Under the pieces are notes generated by a model. It was not told where the DNA came from. It did not search any database and saw only the letters and a list, made by a program, of their open reading frames with translations. The position numbers and the translations under genes were made by a program. DNA of 64,000 nucleotides from contig WELA01007602.1 of the NCBI GenBank assembly GCA_009602735.1, forward strand, positions 104,376-168,375, written 5' to 3'. Below, piece by piece: positions 23,564 to 35,128 of the stretch (position 1 is its first letter; the number at the start of each line of letters is the position of its first letter). This DNA is from Mesotaenium endlicherianum (taxonomy: Eukaryota; Streptophyta; Zygnematophyceae; Zygnematales; Mesotaeniaceae).

Positions 23564-24789
23564 CACAGCTAGAGCACCATATTGGCTGTTGCAAACTTAC
23601 ATCCTTGTACGGTTGCACAACAATCGGTGCAGTTGCTAATTAAGCATTTTTTAGGAGATTAGATAGAGTGTTTTTGACGCAATTAAGTAAATATTAATGT
23701 AGCAAAAGGTAGCGAGCTTTGGAGAGGATTGTACAAGAACAGATGACGCGCAATGTAGCATATTACTACTCCTCCTATTCTTTCTATAATTACCTTCTTT
23801 CTTTTGAAATCAGGCAATTTGAAGACAGATCATGTATTGCAAAGAATAAGTAATTCTGATACTCACTTATGTAATGCTAGCTTGATACTCAGTGCCTAAC
23901 TCAATAGCTACTTGGTCGATTCAACGCCTTATCATCCAATTAGATCAAGGGTTGATCTGAACCTACTTTAGCTTGATCAACAAGTCTAGATAAATTGCTA
24001 AATTTCTTGTTCAATGCACTTGGATAAAAATGGTCATCTATGAGTTTGAAAACTTACTAGTGCAACTGAGTCAAAGATTGGTAAATGACAATTTTAATAT
24101 GGGGTAAATGCAAAGGTATCCATACTTGTTCTAGACTAAGATAGTTGGACTAGCTAGATCTAGTCCCTGTTAGCCCACTAACGCAATCCATATGGGTCGT
24201 ACGAGCTTCTGAGAATCATAACAATAGTACTGTAAGCCTCCTTCAACTCCAATATTTCATTAATACTCATTATGAGTAATGTTCCTCATCTGTCCACCAT
24301 GGCTTCGTCATAGCTCACGCACTGCACCCCGTTGAAAGATGTTGACGATCGGACCACATCCGAGCCTGTCGACCATACACGACCATGGCCGCCATGGCCA
24401 TAGCTGTGATTTGGCGGTCAGCGCCAGTCACTGTTATAGTCGGCTGGGCCAGTGCCGCGGCCATTGTTGCCGAAGCTGCACGAAGCAGCCCGAAGCAGCC
24501 TGACGTCAATGAGTCGACGGGCCGTCGACAATGACTGCCGACGTTGTTTTGTGCACTTTTTGACTCTCGAGCAATTAATCTAAGCTGATTTAAGCTGATC
24601 ACTTCATGCGTACACACTTCCTCTTATGTTGCAGCTAGTAACAAGCTCCAGGCTCTAAGAAACTGCATTACAAATAAACTGCACTTCGTCTTTTGGTCGT
24701 GTTCCTCATTGAGCGCCTTCTGACGGACTCACTGTGTGGAGAAGTGGACTTATTCCTGCAATGATTGAAGTGACAGGTCATTAAACACA

Positions 24790-27700
24790 ATGGTCTCGTT
24801 TAAGATACAGAAAGTGGGGCATAAATTTTCCTCGCGCCCTCTGCCAATTCGAGCTCCATGTGGAACCTTGAAGGCGAGGCTGGATGGTACGGTACATCCA
24901 CTTGAGAATATTCTTCAAGGGGAAGTTAGTTCTCCGCCACAGACAGGAGAGAATGGTCAACGGGCAACATCAGCTAAAAACTTGAAAAGGAAGCGCAATA
25001 TCTTCGGGATAACTGTTGAAGAAGAGCACCTCGGAGGGGTATGCTACTCGCTTTGCCATTACCTGTCTCTTCATATCTCTGGCTCGCGAAATGGGATGGC
25101 TATGAATATATAGATATTCGCTCTATACCACCTTCAATACTGCTCCACCTGCCTCATACTGCAAGTTGATCTCAAGCCCAGTGACTTACCTGCTTACTGG
25201 TGACTGACCCTTCTCATGCCTAAAGTCTGCATAAGCTTCGTAGCTTTTCTTGAAGCTTCTCAAGCTTGAGAACATCATACGCAGGAGGTGGCGGGAGTTG
25301 CCGGGAGGTGCGGTATGGGGCGTACAATATTCATGAAGAAACCGAAAAAACTTAAATGGGCCCTATTTCATGGGCTCTTTCAAGAGTTGCACCTTTTTCA
25401 CACGTGATCCTTTCTTGCACAGGCCAGCTGTTGCAGCGGAAGCCATGTGGTTCTACGAGACCGTTGATGCCCTTTGTGTCAGGGACTGACGACTTGGCTG
25501 CATGCTGTGCTCGCCAGGTGTCTCCCCTGAAGCTGAGACGGGCCAGCTTTTTCTCCAACGCTCGCCTCCATGCTCCCCACTGGCCAGAGGAGGAAGGGCA
25601 GGATGCTGAGTTCACTAAGGGTGAGTGAAGACCACCTAGTCCTTTAGCCCCCCCCATTAATTTCCCCTTTCTTCAAAAAAAGAAGGAACCGAAAAAAAAA
25701 AAAAAACTGTGACGTCTCACAGAGCCTGTCTCGTCTCCACGCTCCTGGATGCTCTTGCTTGCCCTCAGCTTGCCACCACAGGCTCCCTCAAGGGTCCTAT
25801 GTGAACCCCCCTTAGGTCAAAGTCTAGGTCAAAGCCTTGGTCAACCCTGAGAAACCATCGAAGCTCGCGGCGTAGTTTGAGTTGGAACAGGTGCCCTAAC
25901 CCTAATTCTCTGCCCCAGTGCAAGTCCTGCCCTCCTCCTAAACTCGCAGCTCTCTGTTGCAGGCAAGTTTGCGGGGGACGAGTGCGAGGACGTGGCGGTG
26001 TCGCTAGTGGTCAACGTCCTCCCCACGGGCTTCTCCGTCGGGCCCCCGCCCGAGGTAGGGCTCCCTTCACACCTCCCCCTCACCGAGCTTCGTCTTCTCT
26101 CCCCTCCCATCCCTCTCCGCGGCTCTGCACGCTCTACCCCTGTGCCCCAGTCCCTCTTTCAACCTGTACCCGTTGGACTCTTCCCTCATATGTGGAGTTA
26201 ACTCAGTGGCCCTGCAGGAAGAGGTCTGGGTGGGGGCAGGGCAGAGCTGGCGACAGAGCCAGGGATATATACTCAGGCTTTGCCCGCTTTGGCAGGTCAT
26301 CATCATTAGCAGCTGTAGCAGCAGCAGCAGCATGTGCATCTTCATCTTCATTTTCATCGTGGTCTATGCGTTCTACTTGGGTTTGTGCCGTGCTTGTGTG
26401 CCTGTGTGTGTGCTTCTCCTTCTGCCGCTCCTCTGTTCCTTTGATGAAATCGATGGCGACCTGCCCTCCCGCATGTTCAGCCCTCCCTCCGTTCTGGTTC
26501 TCTGTGTCACCTTCTCCCCCCCTCTTCCTCCCTCCTACGTATCGCCTGGCTCCTACTTTACGTCGTGGAGGAAGACGAGAGCAGGCTGGTGGAAGCTGCG
26601 TTGCTAGCAGGAGGATTGTGACTTCACTCGCCCCTACTGCTTGCTCCTCCTCCCAGACTGTTGCCGTTTCACTCGGGGTATCCGCCTGCAACCATGACCT
26701 CAGTGCGGGGGGTTGACGTTGGCTGCGGCTATGACTTTGGCTTTTATTTTGACTTCAGATGTGTATCACACGCCTGGTTTCCGCACAGGTCCCTTGCTAG
26801 CGCCGCTGAGCAGACTACTTGGCATGCACGCCCTACTAGTCGAGTAATTGGGAGCTGGTGTTGGCTTGGCTGCCCTGATTTCTCGGGCAGCTGGGCCGGC
26901 GGAGCCGTACTCAAAATCAGTGCTTTGCTGCGCTGGCCTCTCTGACGCAGGAGGACAAGGAGCTGCCATCTGTCCAAGAGGCTGAGGCCGTCAACCTGTA
27001 CCCCTATGATCGCTCCAGCCACGACTTCCTACAGGTGCGAATGACACCTGGCATGCCCTCAACAAGAGCGTCTGGCTGCTGCGTCTGGGGGGCCCTGCCC
27101 CCCTCTTTGGGTCCTGCAAAGGCCCCCAGGCCAGGCATGCCTGAGGCAGTGGCTGCTCCCGCGCGCCTCACAACCGCTGCATGGCCCACCACCTTTCGTG
27201 CCACAACCCTTGCTAGTCCTAGGGGCCCGCAGTCTGGGACCCTTCAGAAGGATCTCAAGAGCACAAATGCTAACATGGTGTATGTGATAAGAAACCAAAT
27301 GCGCGGCGAGAGGGGGGAGGGTTTATATCTTGGAAAACCAAACGCACGGGGGCCGGTTCTGGTGGCACCTGGAGTTTGAGGTGCAACGGCTCGGATGGCC
27401 AGGATGTGGAGGACGAGTGGGGAGCGAGTAAATCATCGACGGTCGAGAGGAAGGAGGTTGGGCGGGAAGGGACAGAAGGGGTGGGTTGGTGGGAAGAACA
27501 GCTCGGCGCTTGTTTGTGCCAGATGTCGCCCTAGCGGGCAGTTGCTGCCTACTCGCAGCATGCGCGAGCTAGATGCGCATGGGCCCTGTGCACAACCTAA
27601 ACAGGGGCGTGTCACATTGACAGGTGGCAACTTGCTGACGGTGTCCTACCTTGGACCGCGTATGTGCAGGCTATCGACCAGGGCCGGCTGCCACCTGGCA

Positions 27701-30700
27701 TGCTGGACGATCTCCCCTGCACGTATATCGACGGCTGCGTCGTCTGCGAGGTGCGCGCGCGCCCCTGGCCCCTGCAAGGGTCTTGCGGAGTGTACGCTAT
27801 GGCGTGTGCGTGTGCGTGCACGTGCATGTGCATGTGCGCGTTCGTGGGCGTGTATTTGTGTTTGTTTGAGCGCCTGCTTGCATTCGAGCACATATGAGTT
27901 TGTGCGCATGCGCAAGTGCGTGTGCCAGTACGAGCATGCCAAGTCAATCCAGGGGTGTGGGGGGCTGGCTCCAAGTCTGGAGCTTGAGCCCTCTGTGTCT
28001 GCCAGCACGCAGTGACACAGGAGGCCGCGTTCTACTGCATCGCCAACGGGGGGGTGACAGGTGCGCGACTATCGAGATGCGGCCGCCATGAAGGCAGGGG
28101 AGGCCTTCAGAGCGCCAGGTGGCAGGAGCGCGGCGGAGCTTCCGCCCAAGGTGCATCGGGTGGTGCTGAGGCCCAGCACCGAGACCATTGCGAGCGACGT
28201 GGCAGCTTTGGCCGACGACTCCTGGAGCTACCAGGATATCCTGGTACACTGTTCCCCCTTGCACGCGCGCGGTTTGCTGACATGGCAGGTGCTTACATGG
28301 CAGCGTTGCGCAGCAGGTGGCAAGCATGTGGACAGGCATGCTGCTGGGTGCTCCTATTTTGGCTGCTGCTCCTGCTCTCAGTGGGAGAGAGCTCCTGTGA
28401 GAGCTGGGTTTGCACTTGGGGGTGCCCGTCGTGCTGCTCGCTGCCTGCCAGTAACGAGGTGAGCGCCGAGCTCGCGTGTGGCGCCACGTGCTGAGGAGGA
28501 GATACCATGAGTGGGGCCATGCATGCCCCCGGGAAGTGTGCTGGAGGGGGGGGGGGGAAGAGCGAGTGCAGCTAGCTCACGGATTGCATGCGTGCTTGCA
28601 TGCTGGGGGGAAGCAGGAGGTGGAGGCGGCGGTGACAAGGGCGGTGCAGCCCCCGCTGTGCCTGGACCCGTCGCCGCGCGTGGCCGCTGCCGCCTGGGCC
28701 CTGCACTACAACCAGGTGATAATTCCCCCCTACCGCACTCTCTCTCTCCCTCCTGTGCGTGGGGCTTGTTCATGCCCTCACACGCTCGCGTGTATTTGAA
28801 GTTGGGTCTCTGTGTATGTGGCTGTGGGTTGCTTCCTAATCATCTGTTAAACCTGACCTGACAATTGTGTTTTAAGTTAAGGTGAGCGTGGGCGTTCCCT
28901 GACATTTCAACTGCTTGGCCACCACAACACCTGCAAACAGAAGGGCGGGTGACCTCCATGGTCCATCTGGTGTGTGGACTTATCGAGCAGCAATAGCAGC
29001 ATGGCAGGCAGGGGGTCTTTCAGAGGGACGGGACATGCACCTCCCGTGAGTTGGGGGGGGGGCATGGCACGGGCTGGTGGAAGCACCAGCTCCACCTCCA
29101 CCGCACGGTGCTCTGCTCCCGGGGCATACCACCCCTCATTGAGTGAGTGTGGCCCGTAATGCTAGCGCCACACAACGCCGTGGGTCAGGCGCAGAGCGTG
29201 ACGAGGTTGTCGACGGCGCCAGTTTGGCTCTTTGTACCGGCAGACTCTACTCTGGCAAGGGAAGCAGGTCCTGGCGGGCGGGCGGGCGGGCAGGTTGGGG
29301 TGTGATGGCTCTGGCTGGCTGGCGTGCTGGCTGGCTGGCTGTTGCCCAGCGAGTGCGCGTAGGACCAGCGACACTTGTGAGTGGACAATCCCGTCTTCAC
29401 ACGGCTGGCGGGTAGGTGCGCTTTCGGCTCATGTTACTGACAGCTGTCCTCCCGTGATGTGGTGCAGGCCAAGTCCAACGTGGGGATGCCCAAGAGGCAG
29501 CGCTACAGGGGGGCCGTGGATTACAAGCGCGCCCACAAGCCAGCCCCACCCGTGTACTGCTCGCCACCTGGCAAGCTGCAAGAAGATGAGGATCAAATGC
29601 AGGCAAAGGAGCGCCCCCATGCGGCGGTCTCCGGAGCTGCCCAGGTGGCAGGGCCCGAGCGCATGGCCAGGGGCGCAGCGGGCCCAGGTGGCAGGCATGC
29701 GTCTCCTGCATCCCGCGGGGCTCACGGGGAAGCCTTGATTGCGGCATCTGGCAGTGACGGCGCTGCCAGCAAGGCAGGGGCAGGGGCCAGCTTTGGAGCC
29801 CCCGGGGCCAGGCTTGTGAGGGGCTCATTGTCGAGTGCTGCTGGGATATTACCTGGGGCAGATTTGACGTCATCTCCCCCCCTGGCTCCTCCTGCTCCCC
29901 CAGCGGCCCTGCCGCCGCCACTTCTGGCGTCCGTTCAGAGCCCCGCGGCGGGGCATGCGTCTCTGGCTGCTGCTGCTGCTGCCGCTGCTGGCCTGAGGAA
30001 GGGCGGAGCTGCCACGCCACCGCCACCCGGCGCACCTGGGAGCTCTCCAGGGGCGGCGAGCGTGGCGTCGCCAACGAGTGCAGACGGACAGCCGCTGGGC
30101 AAGCCGGCGGGGGCTCATGCGGGGCATCCGGCCCTGTTGCCGAAGCAGGAGCCCGGCAGCGCCGGGGCAGGGACAGGGGCAGTGTCGCCGCCGCCTGCGG
30201 TGCAGCAGCAGCAGCTGGTGAACAAGAAGGAGGCGAAGGAGCAGGCGGCGGCGGCCAAGGCGGAGGCGAAGCGGCTGAAGGTGGAGCAGCAGAAGGCGGA
30301 GCGGCTGCAGAAGCAGCTGCAGAAGGAGGAGGCCAAAGAGCTGCGCGAGCGCCAGCGCCGCGAGAAGCAGGAGCAGCTGGCCCTCGCGCGCCAGGCTAAG
30401 GCGCACGCGCGCCACGCCCCCGCCCCGGGCCAGCCCCCGGGCGCGGGAGGGCCGCTGGCGTCGCCCGACTCCGCCAGCGCGCAGCAGCAGCAGCAGCAGA
30501 TGGACCTCAAGCAGCAGATGGACCTCAAGCAGCAGCTCGACGTGAAGCAGAAGGAGGAGCAGCAGGAGGAGGAGGACGAGGAGGAGGCGGTGGCGGCGGC
30601 GGCGGAACAGAAGGAGCGGCAGGAGAAGGAGGAGGAGCAGCAGCAGCGCGTGAGGCGGCAGCAGCAGCAGCACAAGGTGCAGCTGGAGGCCCTGCAGCAG

Positions 30701-33356
30701 CAGCAGCAGGTGCTGCAGGCAGCCGCGGGCAAGCTGACAGCTGGCGTGCACCCGAAGCTGGAGCATGCGAGCGGCTCGGGCCAGCTGCCGGGCGGCGGCG
30801 CCGCGCAGAAGGCCGACCCAAAAACAGAGCGCGAGCGCAAGCGAGAGGAGGCTGCGCTGAAGAAGAGGCAGGCGCAGGCAGCCCGCCAGCAGGCCCAGAA
30901 GCGGGGGGCCGCGGCCGCCGCCAAGCCGCCACTTGGCGCCGGAGCGGCGCAGCCAGGGTCGCCTCTGGGCGCTGCTGCTGCCGCCGGGCGGCTGGCGTTG
31001 TCCCACGCCGTGTCTGATGGCCACTTGCAGTCGCTGGATGGCGTCCCGCTGGCAGCTCCAGATGCAGCCACGGCAGCCGCAGCAGCCAGAGGCCGCGGCA
31101 GTAAGCTTCAGCTGGCTGTGGTGCCGGCCGGCGAGGAGCAGAGGGCGGCGGCGGCGGCGGCAGGAGCTGTGAGCACCGTCGACCCCGCATCAGGAGCAGG
31201 AGCAGGAGCCGGAGCAGCAGCAGCAGGAGGAGCAAATAACAACAATAACAACGCGGCGCAGTGGCTGGAGGCGAGCGACCGCGTGTCGCATCTCCTGCGC
31301 GTGGCTGCCAAGTGAGTGCGACCCACCCAGAAGGAGCAAGCCCTACCCCTTGTCCGCCCTCCTCTCCCCTTCATGCATTTCTGGCATGGCAGGATGCGGA
31401 TCGAAAGAGAGGGCTGAGCTACTAGAGCTGTGCACTCGCTGCCCCCCACCTCCGCTGCCCCAAGGACCTGCCCTACAGGGGAGTAAAGGGGACTCCCCTG
31501 CCGGCTTGCCCTGCCCTTGGGCCGGAGGAGGAGGAGTCCCGAAGATGCGCACACAACGCAGCCTGCATGTACTGCTTCTGCCTCAAGTGGCAATCTGAGT
31601 CTTGCATGCATGCATGCAGCCTGCCAGTGTGAAGGCCGGGTTCCGGCCTCTTGTGATGCGCCGTGCCGTCTACATCCCAGCGCCCCTCTCTCTGCCCCCG
31701 ACCTCCCTCCCCCCCCTACCCCCTCTGGTTGCTGAAGCGGCCAGAAGTGAGCTTCGTGGGGTGAGCAGGTACAACCACGCCAGGCCCAAGGTGAAGGCCA
31801 TTATGGACAAGCTGCCCGGGTTGCAGCTGCAAACCCACTCGCAGGTGACGCAGCTCCAGACGCTGCGGGCGGCGCTGAGTCACCACGAGGACCCAGGCGA
31901 ATTTAAGGCGCTGCCGCGCAGCCTGTCCGCGTCGCTTGTGGGCGGCAGCATCAACGTGCGCAAGACGCGCGGCCTTCTCTTCAAGCGCTTCGAGCAGCAC
32001 CCCCCCTGTACTGCCCCCCCACACCTGTCTCTGCCCCACGCCTGCACCCCATTTGACCCCTTGCCGGTTTCACAACGGCATACTGCCAGGTGGCAGCAAC
32101 GCAGGCAAGCGCCTCTTTGGTGGAGATCAAGCAGAGGGAGCTGTCCTCTGTGCTCTCTCGCTTGATGCTCTCTCTCCAAGGCCGTGTGGGCACCCATTCT
32201 ACGGACACTCTTCCCTGCCTCGCCCGGCCTGTGGGCGGGTGGATGCGACGGCCGGCAGTTCGTCATTTCTGTCAAGACAGTGTGTGTTGTCACCTTGTAT
32301 ACATATATATGCATTGTCGGAGTTAGTATAGCAGTTACCCCCACCCAGCCTAGGATAGAATCACGGTGCCCGCGAGTGGGTGTCCCTTGGTGAAGCATTC
32401 AACCAGCATTGGTGAAAACTGATCTGGTGCTGCTTTTGCTTATGCTGGGCCTGGCGCTGACTCACCTTGGGGCGGGGTGGCGTGTGGCGTGTGCGTGCCG
32501 GCGGCGGCGGCCGTCATATGGCAGCAGCAATGCAGATTGCGGCGCAGCAGCAGCAGCAGCAGCAGGTGCCGCAGGCGGGGGCGGGGCCGCCGGGCGTGCG
32601 CAGGATCCAGCAGCGGCTGATAATGCGCGAGAGCTCGCGCGGCCACTCGGTGGACGTGTACGTGCAGGACGGCCCCGACTCCGACGCCGACCTCACGTGC
32701 CCGCGCCAGGAGTACGCCCTCCCCGACCTGCGCACCCCCGTGAGTACTCAACTCATTGTGTCCCTCCCGCCCGCTCGCGTGCCTACCTGCCTCTGTGTGC
32801 GTGTGTGTATGTGTGTGTGTGTGTGTGAGTGTGTGCCCGCGCCTGTTGGTCTCTCCATTTGACCCGCCTGCCCATCTACCGGCTGCCTGTCTGATTGTCT
32901 CTCTGACAGCCTGCCTGCCCGCTCGACCCCCTGTTTGCCTCATTGTTGCCACCCACGCTCCTCCCTCTTTGAAAATAAGAAACTTCCAGCTTTCCTTACG
33001 GCTGCGCCCTCTTGGAGTAACCTCCTGACGGCTCTCTAGCCGACTGTTGGGTTGAGGCTTGTGTTCTCAGCGGGTAAGGGCCATTCGCTTTACCTTCCTC
33101 TAGGATGTGTGCGCAGACGCATATGTGCGTTGATGGAGGATAGGCTGTGCCCACGCTTGCCCCTGCATGTTTGCATGTGATGAGAGGCCAGTATGGTGCC
33201 TGCGGGCGCCAGGTGCCTGCGTGCTTGTGCGCGTGTGTGTGCATGCCTTGGGAGGAGTGTGCCACGTGAGTGTCCTACTCGAGGCATGACATTCTTTGAT
33301 TCCTTTTCCTGTTGTTTCATGTGTGAGCTGTCCTGTGCATCATCGCCACTAGGCTT

Positions 33357-33389
<33 letters not shown>

Positions 33390-35095
33390 TGTGAAGCCCT
33401 TGGTTATCATGGGTGTTGGTGTTAATTGTAGCTCTGTGCGTTTGCTTGGATTTTGGGGGGGGGGGGGGGGNNNNNNNNNNNNNNNNNNNNNNNNNNNNNN
33501 NNNNNNNNNNNNNNNNNNNNNNNNNNNNNNNNNNNNNNNNNNNNNNNNNNNNNNNNNNNNNNNNNNNNNNNNNNNNNNNGGGGGGGGGGGGGATTCTTTG
33601 CAGGAGCTGGCGGATTTGTTCGCTGCTGCGTATTCCCAGCAGGTAACTTCAGCTGTCACTTGTTACTGAACGTACTTATGCGCGCGTGTATGTGTGGGCG
33701 TGTGCGTGTGCACGCGTGCGTGTGCACGTATGCGTGTAGATGGGTGTGTGTCCCGGTTGCTGGCCCTTGGGGCTGCTTCCACGCCCGGCGTCCATCGCTC
33801 CCTGTTCCTGCTGCTGCTGTTGCTGGTGCTGCTGCTGCTGTCATTGCTCCGCCTGTGGCTGATGCCGCTGCCCAGGGCACGCCACTGTTGACGGGAAGAG
33901 TGTGTGGTCGCGGGGGGAAGCGGGCCGACACGCGCGGCATTAGTCTAGCGAGCTCGTGATACCAGAGTGGCACGCATGCTGCAGGAGAGAGTGTGCGTGC
34001 GGTGGTGGGGCGTGCTGCTGAGACCTCTTCTAAGAAGCCCCTTTGTCCGCGGGCGGTGCGCGAGCCCCGAAGTGGGAGCGGGAAAGTGGCACCCGCGTGG
34101 ATCGTTATCGCATGCTGATTGGGGGTGCGGGGGGATGTGGGGAGCGCGCAGATGGAGAGGGAGGGGTGGATGCAAGTGGAGGACGAGGTGCAGCCCAACC
34201 GGGCAGCTGGCAGCTCGCCCGCCAACACTGCTGTCACGGCAGCCGCCCGGCCCCCGCCAGCTGGCAACATGGCGACTTCCCCTGCTCTCATGGGCAGCCC
34301 AGGTGTCCACATGATAGGCGCACAGGCCTCCCACATGGCGCCACGTGTTGGCACCATGGGATACTCAGGTCTCGTCATGGGTGCGGCGCCAGCTGGCATG
34401 CCTGTGCAGTCCGCGCTTCAGGGCCCCCCTGTCCCTGGCTCCCCTTCCATGTCGGCGCACAGGATGCCGCCACCTGCCGCCGTGCTGGGGCGCCACCTCA
34501 GCCAGTCGCACCTGGGGCAGAAGGTGATGCAGGTTGCAGATCCAGCTGGCGGTCAGCAGCTCATTCAGCAGCAGCATTTCCAGCAGCAGCACATGATGAC
34601 GCAGCAGGCCATCCAGCAACAGCAGCAGCAACACCAGCACCAGCAGCAGCAGCTGCAGCAGCTGCACCAGCACCAGCTCCAGCAGCTGCGCCAGCAGCAG
34701 CAGACGCAGATCAACCCCTCGCAGCTGGCGGCACAGCTGGCAACGCATCACCACAATCCTCAGCTGGCAGGGGGGCAGATGGCGGGGCATCCCCAGCAGC
34801 AGATGTCGCCCCAGCAGCTGCAGCAGCTGCATCAGCAGCAGCAGCAGCAGCAGCAGCAGATCCAGGCGGTTGCCGCGCAGCAGCTGCAGCAGCAACAGCA
34901 GCAGCAACAGCAGCAGCTGCTCCAGCAGCAGCAGCAGCAGCTCCAGCGGTCCTCCAGTGCAGGCCTGCTGCAGCGCTCTCCCAGCCAACAGCAGATGCAG
35001 CAGCAGCAACAGCAGCAGCAGCAGCAGACCCTGCGCCCCAACACTCCCCAGATGAGCATCCAGCAGCAACAACAGCAGCAGCAACAGCAACAACA

Positions 35096-35128
<33 letters not shown>

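Larger units (their letters stand above)
21705..24789. other. Lower-GC intergenic stretch between SEC31 and SPT20
   Basis: About 3 kb with markedly more A+T than the flanking genes. Reading frames are short and none is supported as a host gene. It holds a possible retroelement fossil (separate entry), a two-copy 24-nt direct repeat (about 23513-23563) and a CCCACCCACCCACCC tract at about 23367-23381. The SPT20 promoter should lie at the right end; I see no clear core element there. Confidence 0.6.

Noticed and set aside
29870-31235. Three long antisense frames (up to 384 codons) over SPT20 exon 8
   Set aside because: Leu/Ala/Cys/Pro runs complementary to CAG/GAG repeats; no start context or conserved content.
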